A stretch of DNA of 64,000 bases. It comes from Streptacidiphilus sp. P02-A3a (GTDB lineage Bacteria > Actinomycetota > Actinomycetes > Streptomycetales > Streptomycetaceae). Where the stretch lies: the NCBI RefSeq assembly GCF_014084105.1, contig NZ_CP048289.1, positions 9,185,922 to 9,249,921 of the forward strand, read 5' to 3'. Numbering within the stretch: the stretch's first letter is position 1; each line of letters begins with the position of its first letter. The notes under the pieces are model-generated. The model saw nothing but the letters and a program-made list of their open reading frames with translations, had not been told where the DNA came from and searched no databases. The translations under genes and the position numbers were made by a program. This document shows positions 32,723-41,817 of this stretch, one piece after another.

Positions 32723-33409
32723 TCACCTCGGGCCCTGCGCCAGTCCCTCCTGTACCGCCCACATGGCGGCCTGGGTACGGGAGGCCAGGCCCAGTCTGGC
32801 GAGGATGTCCGAGACATGGGTGCGGGCGGTGCGCTCGCTCACCACCAGGGTCTCGGCGATCTGGCGGTTCGACGCCCCTTCGGCGATCAGCAGGAGCACC
32901 TCGCGCTGCCTGCGGGTCAGGCTTTCCCCGGTCCGCTGGGGAGCCCGGGTCGAGTCGGCGAGTATCCGGGCCACGGCGGGATCCAGGTGCATCCGCCCGG
33001 CGACGGCGGCGCGGACGGCGGCGGCGACCTCGTCGGCGTCGGCGTCCTTGAGCAGGTAGCCCGCCGCCCCGGCCTCCAGGGCACCACGGACCTTGCTCTC
33101 CTCCACGAAGCTGGTCACCGCCACCACCTCGACGGCCGGCCACCGGGCCTTGATCCGGCGGGTGGCGGTGATGCCGTCCATCCCCGGCATCATCAGGTCC
33201 ATGAGCACCACGTCCGGCAGGGCGTCGGCGGGTTCGAGGACGGCTATCCGGTCCAGCGCCTCCTGGCCGTCCGCGGCCTCGCCGACCACCTCGATGTCGT
33301 CGACCATGGCCAGGTAGGCGGCGACACCGCTGCGCACGACCCGGTGGTCGTCGACCAGGAAGACGCGGAAGGGCTGGTCGGCCCGACCGGCCTGGGTGTC
33401 CGTGGGCAT
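32723..33409 (-). CDS. NarL/FixJ-type response regulator
   Basis: 228 residues: a receiver (FRVFLVDDHRVVRSGVAAYL; VVLMDLMMPGMDGITATRRI with Asp; AVTSFVEES; YLLKDADADEV) and a LuxR helix-turn-helix (LTRRQREVLLLIAEGASNRQ; AETLVVSERTARTHVSDILA). ATG 33409 overlaps the kinase stop by one base (TGATG), so the pair is translationally coupled. The acidic VDDH phospho-site residues are intact. Its target genes are unknown. Confidence 0.92.
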   Translation of the reverse strand: MPTDTQAGRADQPFRVFLVDDHRVVRSGVAAYLAMVDDIEVVGEAADGQEALDRIAVLEPADALPDVVLMDLMMPGMDGITATRRIKARWPAVEVVAVTSFVEESKVRGALEAGAAGYLLKDADADEVAAAVRAAVAGRMHLDPAVARILADSTRAPQRTGESLTRRQREVLLLIAEGASNRQIAETLVVSERTARTHVSDILARLGLASRTQAAMWAVQEGLAQGPR

Positions 33410-35070
33410 CAGGTGCCTTCCTTGGGGTGACCCCGTCGGCGGTGCGGCAGCGTCACGGTGACGACGGTGCCGGTGCGCCCCGCGTCGGCGCCGGTGACGC
33501 CGGTGACGTGGGTGACGCCGGTGACGCCGTCGGCGCCGGGGTGCCGGGTGCTGGTGACGGTGAACTGGGCGCCGATGGCCTGGGCGCGCTCCGCCATGCT
33601 GGAGAGGCCCATGGAACCCGAGTGCTCGGCGGCGGGGTCGAAACCGGCACCGTCGTCGCTCACCACGGTCCGCAGCGCGCCCGCCTCAACGGTGACGTGG
33701 ACGGTCGCGTGCCGGGCACCGGCGTGCTTGACGACGTTGTTGAGCGCTTCGGACGCGATCCGGTAGAGATGCTCCTCGACCCCGCTCCCGAGGTCCAGCC
33801 GCCGTTCGGGGCCGTCCACCGCGATCGCCACCTGCTCCCGGGCGGTCAGCGCCGCGCCCTGCTTGCGCAGGGCGGAGACCAGGCCCTCCTCGGCCAGGGC
33901 CCCCGGACGCAGTTCGAAGATGAGGGCCCGCATCTCCGCCAGGGTGCCCCGGGTCAGCTCGGCGAGCTGGGCCACGGACCGGCCCAGCGGCCCGCTGTCG
34001 TCCAGGTCTGCCTTGGACATCGCCAGTTGCGCGGCCCGGGCGTGCATGGTCATGGAGAACAGCGCCTGGCTGATCGAGTCGTGCAGCTCACGGGCGAGCC
34101 GGGTGCGTTCCATCGACGCCGCCAGCCGGGCGTTGGTCACCGCCACGGCGCACTGGTCGGCGAGGACGTTGTAGAAGGCGCACTCCTCCGCGTTGGGGTC
34201 GGCCGCCCCCGGCGGCCGGTGCGCCCCGAACACCCCGAACACCTCGCCCTCCCAGGACAGCGGCGCGTAGTAGGAGCCCTGCCAGTCCAGGCTCTCCATG
34301 GTGGCGGCGAAGGCCCTGGTGGCCGGGGCGGCGCCCATCGCCGCGCGGGCGTCGGGCAGGAACACCGGCTTGCCGGTGAGCACGTGGGACCCGCCGGGCA
34401 TCTCGTCCAGGGTGACCGAACTGGCGGTCCACGCGCTCATGCTGCGGGCGCGGTCCGGGAACCCGTAGCCGCCCGCCACGGCCAGCTTGTGGTCGTCGCC
34501 GATCACCACGATGCCGCAGGCGACGGCGGCGGTGCTGTCGACGGCGTGCCGGGCGATGCCCCGCAGGATCTCCTCCACCGTCCCCGCCGCGACGAGTTGG
34601 GCCGTGGTCTGCGCCAGGGCCACCGCGGTGCGCTCCCGGGCGGGTCCGCCGCCGAGGTCGCGCAGGATCGCCACCCAGTGCCGGGCGCCGCCGATGTCGG
34701 TGGCGACGACGGAACACGTGACCTCCCGGCCGACGGTGTCCGGGCCGCCCACGAGGCAGCGGAACGGCGCGGGCGCGTCCTCCGGGCCCCAGGGGAAGCG
34801 ACCCGGAGGCGTCGCCCCGCCGCCGAACCCCAGGGCGCCGAGGAGTTCGCCGCCGCGCAGCCGATCCAGCGGTCGGCCCAGCATCCGGCAGGCCGCGGGG
34901 TTGGCGTGGACGAACCGGCCGTCGGCGTCGACGACCGTGATCCCGTCCTCGACGCCGTCCAGCACCGCCGCCAGCGTGGGCAGGCCCAACGCGGCCACGT
35001 CCCCGCTCACCAGCACAGGCTGCCCGTCCACCGCGCCACGCCCCATCTCTGTCCCCGTCCCACCTGACAC
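33409..35070 (-). CDS. Cytosolic PAS-GAF sensor histidine kinase
   Basis: This 553-residue protein has no membrane segments. A PAS domain occupies about 25-130 (DGVEDGITVVDADGRFVHAN), a GAF domain about 165-315, and the HisKA_3 dimerisation helix with RTRLARELHDSISQALFSMT (phospho-His) about 325-390. A HATPase_c domain ends the protein (ALNNVVKHAGARHATVHVTV; SDDGAGFD). It signals to the overlapping NarL-type regulator. The region before the C-terminus contains a GVTGVTHVTGVTG repeat inserted between the last HATPase strands. Confidence 0.9.
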   Translation of the reverse strand: MSGGTGTEMGRGAVDGQPVLVSGDVAALGLPTLAAVLDGVEDGITVVDADGRFVHANPAACRMLGRPLDRLRGGELLGALGFGGGATPPGRFPWGPEDAPAPFRCLVGGPDTVGREVTCSVVATDIGGARHWVAILRDLGGGPARERTAVALAQTTAQLVAAGTVEEILRGIARHAVDSTAAVACGIVVIGDDHKLAVAGGYGFPDRARSMSAWTASSVTLDEMPGGSHVLTGKPVFLPDARAAMGAAPATRAFAATMESLDWQGSYYAPLSWEGEVFGVFGAHRPPGAADPNAEECAFYNVLADQCAVAVTNARLAASMERTRLARELHDSISQALFSMTMHARAAQLAMSKADLDDSGPLGRSVAQLAELTRGTLAEMRALIFELRPGALAEEGLVSALRKQGAALTAREQVAIAVDGPERRLDLGSGVEEHLYRIASEALNNVVKHAGARHATVHVTVEAGALRTVVSDDGAGFDPAAEHSGSMGLSSMAERAQAIGAQFTVTSTRHPGADGVTGVTHVTGVTGADAGRTGTVVTVTLPHRRRGHPKEGT

Positions 35071-35303
35071 TACTGCCAGCGCGGTCAGCCGAGGCCGTGC
35101 GGGCCGACGGCGGGGGCGGACGGCCGCTCCGGGCGCCCTACGTCATTCCGCACAGAGCCACCGCGTCACATGACAGAGCCGGTGTCCGGTCAATGAGCCG
35201 ATGTTGCCGAGGGCTCCGGACGGGAGGCTTGACCCATACCCGAACGGGGCGGACAAGCAGCCCGCAGGACGGTCGGAAACCCCTTCCCACACTTGGAGTT
35301 GGC

Positions 35304-35861
35304 ATGCTGTCCGAACTCACCCAGGCCATGATCGTCAACGGTGCCGTCCTCGGCGCGGTCCTTGAGGCCGACCTCGGCGGCCACCGCAAGGTCGGCCGGA
35401 TCCGGATCCTGCGGCCGGTACTCCTCGCGGCCGGTGTCGTACCGCTCTTCATGGACGCCCCCGCCACCCACGGTTCCGGCCTGGCCCTGGAGATCGGCGC
35501 GGCGCTCGCGGGACTCCTGTGCGGGATCCTCGCCATCGTGCAGATGACGGTCTACCGGAGCCCGAGCACCGGCAAGCCCGTCACCCGGGCCGGAGCGCCG
35601 TACGCGCTGCTGTGGACCGCCGTCATCGGCGCCCGCGCCGCCTTCTCCTACGGCTCCGTGCACTGGTTCCCCACCCAGCTCACCCACTGGGCGGTGCGGG
35701 AGCACCTCAACGCCGCCGCCATCACCGACAGCCTCATCTTCATGGCCGTGGCCATGCTGCTGACCCGCACCGTCGCCCTCGGCGTCCGCGCTTCCAGGCT
35801 CTCCGCCAACGGCCCCACCGTGTCGCCGACCGGGCCCCGGATGACGGCGGTCCACTCCTGA
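35304..35861 (+). CDS. Integral membrane protein (185 aa)
   Basis: ATG 35304 follows TTGGAG. There are about five hydrophobic segments, starting MLSELTQAMIVNGAVLGAVL, with a conserved-looking VTRAGAPYALLWTAVIGARA block and HWFPTQLTHWAVREHLNAAA. It resembles small DUF1453/CcdC-like actinobacterial membrane proteins, but the match is by eye only. It is paired with a similar-sized membrane protein 65 bp downstream. Function unknown. Confidence 0.65.
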   Translation: MLSELTQAMIVNGAVLGAVLEADLGGHRKVGRIRILRPVLLAAGVVPLFMDAPATHGSGLALEIGAALAGLLCGILAIVQMTVYRSPSTGKPVTRAGAPYALLWTAVIGARAAFSYGSVHWFPTQLTHWAVREHLNAAAITDSLIFMAVAMLLTRTVALGVRASRLSANGPTVSPTGPRMTAVHS

Positions 35862-35925
35862 GCGCCTTCGAAGACGCAGGCCCCACCCCCACCCCCACCG
35901 CAGCCCGTCAGCCAGGAGGAACACC

Positions 35926-36462
35926 GTGTTCGACGTCGTACTGATCATCGCCGCCGTGGGCTACGTCATGGCGCGCCGCGTCCGCGGCGAACCGGCCCAG
36001 GCCAAACGGATGCTGCTGCTCCCCGCCGTCCTGGTCGCGCTGGGCTGCTCGGACGTGTCCGGGGCCGCCCACAACCCGGCCGCGCTGGCGTTCCTGATCA
36101 CCACCGCGACCATCAGCGTCGTCTTCGGCGCGCTGCGCGGCCTGAGCACCAGGCTCGCCGAACACGAGGGCATCGCCTACGTGCACTACACAGCCACCAC
36201 GATCGGCCTGTGGGTGCTGAGCCTGGCGGTCAAGTTCGGGCTGAACGCCGTGTTCCAGGCCGCCGACCCGCACGCGGCAGCGGCGGCGGGCAACAGCCTG
36301 CTGCTGACCCTGGGCGCCGGAATGCTCCTCGAAGGCGGGGTCACCCTGAACCGGGCGATGAGCACCAGCAGCCGGGTCATCTGGTCCAAGGGCAAGGACG
36401 GCCAACCGCACACCCACTCCGCCTACCTGGACGGTCTGCAGCACCGCCGGAACGACCTGTGA
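35926..36462 (+). CDS. Integral membrane protein (178 aa), partner of upstream gene
   Basis: ATG 35926 follows CCAGGAGGAACACC. It has five to six hydrophobic segments, with [20 protein letters not shown] near the start and [19 protein letters not shown] near the end. The C-terminal tail is polar ([20 protein letters not shown]). Size, topology and tandem position with the preceding gene suggest a two-subunit membrane complex of unknown role. Confidence 0.65.
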   Translation: MFDVVLIIAAVGYVMARRVRGEPAQAKRMLLLPAVLVALGCSDVSGAAHNPAALAFLITTATISVVFGALRGLSTRLAEHEGIAYVHYTATTIGLWVLSLAVKFGLNAVFQAADPHAAAAAGNSLLLTLGAGMLLEGGVTLNRAMSTSSRVIWSKGKDGQPHTHSAYLDGLQHRRNDL

Positions 36463-36543
36463 CGAGGACCGCCGGCTCGTCGGGGTCCCGGAGGGCTGCT
36501 TCGGCGGGGCAACGGCCGGTGGTCTCGCCGCAAGGGGGTAGCC

Positions 36544-36744
36544 ATGGGGCAGGCATGGATGGTTCTGATCGTCGGCAGCGCCCTGCTGGCCATGGGGTTC
36601 CGGACCATGAACGGCCGACAGGCCGGGGCCTACCGGCGACCGCGGGTCGCCGCCTGGTCCGGCGTGACCGGGGGCGCGGGTCTCGCCGGGTCCGCGCTGT
36701 TCCGCTGCAGCGGCCCGAGCCGTACCCCGCGCGGGCCCCGGTAG
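36544..36744 (+). CDS. Small membrane protein (66 aa)
   Basis: ATG 36544 follows AAGGGGGTAGCC. It has two short hydrophobic segments ([14 protein letters not shown] and [11 protein letters not shown]) flanking a basic loop. Composition and ribosome-binding site support it, but there is no known family. Confidence 0.45.
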   Translation: MGQAWMVLIVGSALLAMGFRTMNGRQAGAYRRPRVAAWSGVTGGAGLAGSALFRCSGPSRTPRGPR

Positions 36745-36807
36745 CCGGAGCCGGACGGTGGGGGTCCGGCTGGTCAGTGGCGGACCGGACACGGGCGGCG
36801 CTGGCCG

Positions 36808-37151
36808 GGCGACCCGTCCGCCGCTTCCCCCCTTCGATGAGGAATCCGCCCTGGCCGGAGATCACCGCGTTCCTGCGGTCCAAGTGGGAGCGGGAACTCG
36901 ACTACGCCCTGCGCAAGGAGCTGTGGGCCTTCCGGGGCAGCCGGATCGCGGTGCGGTTCCAGTACGAGTGGCACGACCGCACCGGACAGTGGCACCGCAG
37001 CTACGGCAATGAACTGTGGGACTTCGACCAGGACGGGCTGATGCGGCGTCGTGAGGCCGGCATCAACGACACCGACATCGCCGCGGCCGACCGACGGATC
37101 TTCGGCCCCCGGCTCGCGTCCGAGCACGGCCTACCGCTTCCGCTGCGCTGA
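36808..37151 (+). pseudogene. NTF2-like (DUF1348) protein with internal deletion
   Basis: The typical N-terminus [15 protein letters not shown] is encoded at about 36811-36855 in one frame. From about 36850 the C-terminal two-thirds ([45 protein letters not shown]) continues in another frame. About 40 codons that normally lie between are absent. A fortuitous ATG (36837) could still give a 104-residue product. Intact homologues are soluble cone-fold proteins of unknown enzymatic role. Confidence 0.65.
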
Positions 37152-37205
37152 GTGGCGGGCCCGGCCGGTTGTCAGTGGGTGGGTGCAGGATCGGGGTAGC
37201 CGGCA

Positions 37206-37985
37206 TCAGGGGTCGGTGATGCCGAGGTGGTGGGACAGTCCGTGGCGGCCGGTCGGGGTCAGCCGCAGGGCGCGGGTGTCGCGCGCGCGGGTGATCCAGC
37301 CCGCGGTGAGGAAGGCGTCGACGAGGTCCGCGCCGAGGCGGCCGGCCAGGTGGTGTCGTTGTTCGGTCCAGTCCAGGCAGAAACGGAGGAGCGGGCGCCG
37401 TTGGTCGTCGGCGAGGCGGCTCTCGGGCACGCCGAGGCCGGTGAGCACCGGGACCGCGGCCGGGCCGAGGCGGTAGGGGTGGTCCGGGTCGGTCGTCGGC
37501 TGCCGCCCGGCGGGCTGCGCCGGGGCGACCGCGGCGGCGGCTGCGGGGTCCGCCGCGGGGACGAGCGCGCCCTGGGTCAGCAGCGCCTCGGTGATGACGA
37601 CCCCGAGACGGCCCGCCGCGTGGTCGTAGCAGAGGCGTGCCCGGCGCAGCGCCTGGTTGCGGGTGCTGGCGCGGAGCGTCGCGGGGGCCGGTTGGGCGGG
37701 GGCGAGGTCGGCCAGGATCTCCAGGATCTCCGCGACGCGGCGCCCGGCGAGTGCGTAGTGGCGGTTCCGCCCTGACTGCTGGACGGTGATCAGTCCGGCC
37801 GCGCTCAGCCGGTTCAGTTGGGCGCTGGCGGCCTGCGGCGTGACGCCCGCCTGCTCGGCCAGCGTCCGCGCGGGCAGGCTGCGGCCTCCGGCGAGCGCCA
37901 TCAGGATGCGGGCACGGGTGCCGTTGGCGAACAGGCTCGCCACGCGGGCGATGTCCGGTTCGCCGATGCGCGCCGATGGGGTCAT
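37206..37985 (-). CDS. ArsR-family regulator with extended C-terminal domain
   Basis: ATG 37985 gives 259 residues. The frame is open upstream to 38051, but that part overlaps the divergent promoter. The winged helix-turn-helix occupies about 15-95 (IARVASLFANGTRARILMAL; LAEQAGVTPQAASAQLNRLS; ITVQQSGRNRHYALAGRRVA). The C-terminal half holds a CYDHAAGRLGV motif with one Cys and two His nearby. It is divergent from a DHA2-type exporter gene with a 64-bp gap, so it is the likely repressor of that pump. Regulators of this layout often pair with MFS pumps. Confidence 0.85.
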   Translation of the reverse strand: MTPSARIGEPDIARVASLFANGTRARILMALAGGRSLPARTLAEQAGVTPQAASAQLNRLSAAGLITVQQSGRNRHYALAGRRVAEILEILADLAPAQPAPATLRASTRNQALRRARLCYDHAAGRLGVVITEALLTQGALVPAADPAAAAAVAPAQPAGRQPTTDPDHPYRLGPAAVPVLTGLGVPESRLADDQRRPLLRFCLDWTEQRHHLAGRLGADLVDAFLTAGWITRARDTRALRLTPTGRHGLSHHLGITDP

Positions 37986-38049
37986 CCGGCCATTGTCCGG
38001 CACGGACACTTCCACCGGCGTGGAAGCGTTTCGCTGCCACCTTCGGGGC

Positions 38050-39510
38050 ATGGACGAGAAGCTTCTGACCCGGCCGCTGCCCGCTGTGCCGGATGCCCTG
38101 GCCCGACGCCGGGTGCTGCTGGCGACCGGGGTCAGCTACGTGGTCGTGCTGTTGGACGCGTCGATCGTCAACGTCGCGCTGAACAGCATCTCCACCCGTC
38201 TGGCGGTCGGTGTGGACGGCCTGCAGTGGGTGGTCAACGCCTACACGCTGGCGTTCGCGAGCCTGCTGCTGACCGGCGGCACGCTCGCGGACCGGTGGGG
38301 CGCGCGCCGCGCCTACCTGGCCGGGCTGCTGCTGTTCACCGTCGCCTCCGCGGGCTGCGGCGTGGCGTCCGGGCTGCCGGTGCTGGCCGCCGGACGCGCG
38401 GTGCAGGGCGCCGGCGCGGCACTGCTGGTACCGGCCGCGCTGGCGCTGATCAACCATGCCCACCCGGAGCCGGACCGACGGGCCCGGGCGGTCGGGATCT
38501 GGATGTCGCTCGGCGGCGTGGCCATGGCCGCCGGGCCGCCGATCGGCGGCGCGCTGATCACCGCGCTCGGCTGGCGCAGCATCTTCTTCGTCAACCTGCC
38601 GATCGGACTGGTCGGGGTGTGGCTGGCGTGGCCGATCGCGGAGCAGCGGATCCGGTCGGTGGCCGGACGCCTCGACCTGGTCGGCCAGGTGACCGCCGTG
38701 CTCGCGCTGGGCCTGCCGATCGCCGTGCTCATCCAGGGTCGGGACTGGGGTGCGCCGCTGGTGGGCGCGGCTCTGGCCGCCGCCGCCGCGGCCGCGGTGG
38801 TGTTCCTGGTCGTCGAGGCGCGCGGCGCGCACCCGATGCTGCCGCTGTCGCTGTTCCGCAGCCGGGTGTTCGCGGGTTCGACGGTGGCGTCGGCGACCTC
38901 GGCGCTGGTCTTCTACGGCCTGCTGTTCGTCTGCGGCCTGTACTTCCAGCAGGTCCGGGGGTACTCGCCGCTGCGGGCCGGGCTGGCGCTGCTGCCGTTG
39001 ACCGCGAGCGTGGCCTTCGGCGGTTTCGGCTCCGCTCGGGTGGCGCGGCGGTTCGGCGCCCGGTGGTCCATGTGCGCGGCGTTCGGGCTGTACGCCCTCG
39101 GGGCGCTCGGCCTGCTCGGCGCCACGCGTACCTCGCCCTATTGGGCGGCGCTCGCGCCGATGCTGGTGATCGGCCTGGCCGGGGGGTTCATCTCCCCGGC
39201 GGCCACCGCCCCGGCCCTGGGAACCGTCGAGCGGGGCCGCGCGGGCGTGGCGGCGGCCGCGCTGAACACCGCCCGGCAGTCCGGTTCGGCTGTCGGCGTC
39301 GCCGCCTTCGGCTCACTGGTCGGCGGCCTCCACCCGTTCGAGACCGGCCTGCGGGTGGTCCTCGGCCTGATCGCCCTGGCCTCGGTCGCGGCGGCGGCGG
39401 TCTGGGCCCGCACCCTCGGCGGCCCGCGCCCTCGGTTCGGGCGGGCGGTCCAGGGTCAGCCGGACCCTAGCTCTGGCGGTACCCGGCGAGGAAGCGGCCG
39501 ATGCGGCTGA
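38050..39510 (+). CDS. DHA2-family MFS drug exporter
   Basis: 486 residues with about fourteen membrane segments. It has LLDASIVNVALNSIS (motif D1), GGTLADRWGARRAYLAGLLL (motif A), and the antiporter motif C region GVAMAAGPPIGGALI. It is divergent from the ArsR-type gene. The last about 44 bp overlap the 3' end of the convergent aminotransferase gene. It probably exports drugs or metabolites driven by protons. Confidence 0.9.
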   Translation: MDEKLLTRPLPAVPDALARRRVLLATGVSYVVVLLDASIVNVALNSISTRLAVGVDGLQWVVNAYTLAFASLLLTGGTLADRWGARRAYLAGLLLFTVASAGCGVASGLPVLAAGRAVQGAGAALLVPAALALINHAHPEPDRRARAVGIWMSLGGVAMAAGPPIGGALITALGWRSIFFVNLPIGLVGVWLAWPIAEQRIRSVAGRLDLVGQVTAVLALGLPIAVLIQGRDWGAPLVGAALAAAAAAAVVFLVVEARGAHPMLPLSLFRSRVFAGSTVASATSALVFYGLLFVCGLYFQQVRGYSPLRAGLALLPLTASVAFGGFGSARVARRFGARWSMCAAFGLYALGALGLLGATRTSPYWAALAPMLVIGLAGGFISPAATAPALGTVERGRAGVAAAALNTARQSGSAVGVAAFGSLVGGLHPFETGLRVVLGLIALASVAAAAVWARTLGGPRPRFGRAVQGQPDPSSGGTRRGSGRCG

Positions 39511-40681
39511 TGGCGGCATCCAGGACATCGGCGTGGGGCAGGGTCAGGATGCGGAAGTGGTCCGGGGTCGGCCAGTTGAAGCCGGTGCCCTGGACCACCT
39601 GGATCTTCTCGCGCAGCAGCAGGTCCAGGACCAGCTTCTCGTCGTCGTGGATCCGGTGCACCTTGGGGTCCAGCCGGGGGAAGGCGTAGAGCGCGCCCTT
39701 CGGTTTGACGCAGGAGACGCCGGGGATCTCGTTCAGCTTCTCCCAGCAGCGGTCGCGCTGCTCGCGCAGCCGTCCGCCGGGGAGGACCAGTTCGCCGATG
39801 CTCTGGTGCCCGCCGAGCGCGGCCTGGATGGCGTACTGGGCCGGGGCGTTGGGGCACAGCCGCATCGAGGCGAGGGTGCCCAGGCCTTCGAGGTAGTCCT
39901 TGGCGTACTGCTTGGGGCCGGAGACGACGAGCCAGCCGGAGCGGAACCCCGCGACCCGGTAGGCCTTGGACAGGCCGCTGAAGGTCAGGCAGACCAGGTC
40001 GGGGGCGAGTACGGCGGCGTGGTGGTGGACGGCGTCGTCGTACAGGATCTTGTCGTAGATCTCGTCGGCGAGCACCATCAGCTGGTGGCGGCGGGCGAGT
40101 TCCAGGATGCCGTCCAGGATCTCCTTCGGATAGACCGCGCCGGTGGGGTTGTTGGGGTTGATGATGACCACGGCCTTGGTCCGGTCGGTGATCTTCGCGG
40201 CCATGTCGGCGAGGTCCGGGTACCAGTCGGCCGACTCGTCGCAGAGGTAGTGCACGGCCTTGCCCCCGGCCAGCGTGGTGGCCGCCGTCCACAGCGGGAA
40301 GTCCGGTGCCGGGATCAGGACTTCGTCGCCGTCGTCGAGCAGCGCCTGGACCGCCATGGAGATCAGCTCGGACACCCCGTTGCCCAGGAAGACGTCGTCG
40401 ACGCCGACCTCGGGCAGCCCGCGCTCCTGGTAGTGCTGGGCGACCGCGCGCCGAGCGGAGAGGATGCCGCGCGAGTCGGTGTAGCCGTGGGCCTGGGGGA
40501 GGGTGCGGATCATGTCCTGCAGGATCTCGCCGGGCGCCTCGAAGCCGAACAGCGCCGGGTTGCCGGTGTTCAGCCGCAGCACGCTGTGGCCTGCCTCCTC
40601 CAGCGCGTTGGCGTGCTCGATCACCGGCCCCCGGATCTCGTAGCAGACACCGGCGAGCTTGCTCGACTGCTTGAACTCCAT
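39467..40681 (-). CDS. alaA: Alanine-type aminotransferase (AlaA-like)
   Basis: This 404-residue PLP-dependent class I aminotransferase is full length: MEFKQSSKLAGVCYEIRGPV at the start, the substrate loop LNTGNPALFGFEAP, VIINPNNPTGAVYPKEIL, DEIYDKILYDD, and the PLP Schiff-base Lys in SGLSKAYRVAGFRSGW. The N-terminus and SGLSK motif match E. coli AlaA, a glutamate-pyruvate aminotransferase making alanine. It is divergent from an HxlR-type regulator, with a perfect palindrome between them. Confidence 0.9.
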   Translation of the reverse strand: MEFKQSSKLAGVCYEIRGPVIEHANALEEAGHSVLRLNTGNPALFGFEAPGEILQDMIRTLPQAHGYTDSRGILSARRAVAQHYQERGLPEVGVDDVFLGNGVSELISMAVQALLDDGDEVLIPAPDFPLWTAATTLAGGKAVHYLCDESADWYPDLADMAAKITDRTKAVVIINPNNPTGAVYPKEILDGILELARRHQLMVLADEIYDKILYDDAVHHHAAVLAPDLVCLTFSGLSKAYRVAGFRSGWLVVSGPKQYAKDYLEGLGTLASMRLCPNAPAQYAIQAALGGHQSIGELVLPGGRLREQRDRCWEKLNEIPGVSCVKPKGALYAFPRLDPKVHRIHDDEKLVLDLLLREKIQVVQGTGFNWPTPDHFRILTLPHADVLDAAISRIGRFLAGYRQS

Positions 40682-40718
40682 GGGGCGGCCTCCCAGCCGT
40701 GGGCGATGCTTTGTTCTA

Positions 40719-40734
40719 CCAAGTAGCTACTTGG
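40719..40734. promoter_or_regulatory. Perfect 16-bp palindrome between alaA-like and hxlR-like genes
   Basis: CCAAGTAGCTACTTGG is an exact palindrome 38 bp from the aminotransferase start and 31 bp from the HxlR start. Its right half overlaps TTGGAA (40731-40736), which with TACACT (40753-40758) at 16-bp spacing makes a good promoter for the HxlR gene. It is a strong candidate for the HxlR-protein binding site. Confidence 0.75.
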
Positions 40735-40764
40735 AAAGTCCAACTCTTTGTCTACACTGAGCGC

Positions 40765-41397
40765 ATGCCGCACCGAAGTTATGACCAGTACTGCGCCATC
40801 GCCCGGGCCCTGGACCTCGTCGGCGAGCGGTGGGCGCTGCTGATCGTCAGGGAACTCCTGGCGGGTCCGCGCCGCTACACCGACCTGCACGCCGACCTGC
40901 CCGGGGTCAGCACCGACGTCCTGGCCTCCCGGCTCAAGGACCTTGAGCGCGAGGGCCTGGCCGTCCGCCGGCGGCTGAACCGCGCCGGGGCGACCTACGT
41001 GTACGCGCTCACGCCCCGGGGCCTGGGGCTGCTGCCGGTCCTGTCCGCGCTGGCGGACTGGGGCACCCCCGCGCTGGAGCAGCGCCGACCCACCGACGCG
41101 GTGCGGGCGCACTGGCTGGCCGTGCCGCTGCTGGCCCGGCTCGCGCCACTGGCCGGAGCGCACACCGGGACCGTCGACGTCCAGCTCGACGAGGGCGCCT
41201 TCCACCTGCGCTTCGACGACTCCGGGCCGGGCTACGGGGACGGCCCGGCCGAGCGGGCCGAGGCCAGGCTCACCCTCGACGCCGCCGTCTGCCTGGAACT
41301 GACCCGGGGCGAACTGCCGCTCGGGCAGGGGATCAAGGAGGGGACCATCGGGCTCCACGGCAGCGGCCCGCTGGCCGACGCCCTGCGCGCGTCCTGA
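40765..41397 (+). CDS. HxlR-family regulator with SCP2-like domain
   Basis: ATG 40765 gives 210 residues. The HxlR winged helix is clear: YDQYCAIARALDLVGERWAL, LLAGPRRYTDLHADLPGVST, LERRDLEREGL-type wing. It carries a single Cys (C11) that could sense oxidants. The C-terminal half (VDVQLDEGAFHLRFDD; AEARLTLDAAVCLELTRGEL) is SCP2-like. It is divergent from alaA over a shared palindrome; regulation of alaA is inferred. Confidence 0.85.
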   Translation: MPHRSYDQYCAIARALDLVGERWALLIVRELLAGPRRYTDLHADLPGVSTDVLASRLKDLEREGLAVRRRLNRAGATYVYALTPRGLGLLPVLSALADWGTPALEQRRPTDAVRAHWLAVPLLARLAPLAGAHTGTVDVQLDEGAFHLRFDDSGPGYGDGPAERAEARLTLDAAVCLELTRGELPLGQGIKEGTIGLHGSGPLADALRAS

Positions 41398-41427
41398 ACG
41401 ACCGGGCCCGGCTCCGGGGGCAGTCGG

Positions 41428-41817
41428 CTAGCGACTGCCCGGGGCTGGGCTCGCGTCGTGCGCCTCGCGGGCCGTGGTGATCTCGTCGATATGGGTGTAC
41501 GCCCAGCCGCGCAGGGTCTGGACGGCCTCGCCGAGGCTGCGGCCGAGGGGGGTCAGCGAGTACTCCACGGTGACCGGGACGGTGGCGAACGCCTGCCGCG
41601 CCACCAGGCCGTCCCGCTCCAGCGTCCGCAGCGTCTGGGTGAGCATCTTCTGGCTGATGCCCTCGATCTTCCGGCGCAGCACCGAGAACCGCTGGGTGTC
41701 CTGGGCCAGGGCCAACAGCACCAGCGCGGTCCAGCGTTCGCCGATCCGGTCGAAGACCTCGCGGGACGGGCAGGCCAGCCGGAACACGTCGTATTCCACA
41801 GGGGTGTTGGTATCCAT
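41428..41817 (-). CDS. HxlR-family regulator (129 aa)
   Basis: ATG 41817. A typical short HxlR protein: VFRLACPSREVFDRIGERWT with the near-N-terminal Cys often used in redox sensing, LRRKIEGISQKMLTQTLRTL recognition helix and the YSLTPLGRSLGEAVQTLRGW end. It is divergent from a quinone-oxidoreductase-like gene with 117 bp between, a gene pair common in actinobacteria, so it likely represses that gene until an electrophile or oxidant modifies it. The frame stays open far upstream of the ATG, but that sequence is antisense to a real gene. Confidence 0.9.
   Translation of the reverse strand: MDTNTPVEYDVFRLACPSREVFDRIGERWTALVLLALAQDTQRFSVLRRKIEGISQKMLTQTLRTLERDGLVARQAFATVPVTVEYSLTPLGRSLGEAVQTLRGWAYTHIDEITTAREAHDASPAPGSR

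Noticed and set aside
33427-35067. 546-codon plus-strand frame opposite the sensor kinase
   Set aside because: Antisense artefact of the PAS-GAF kinase, which has all expected motifs.
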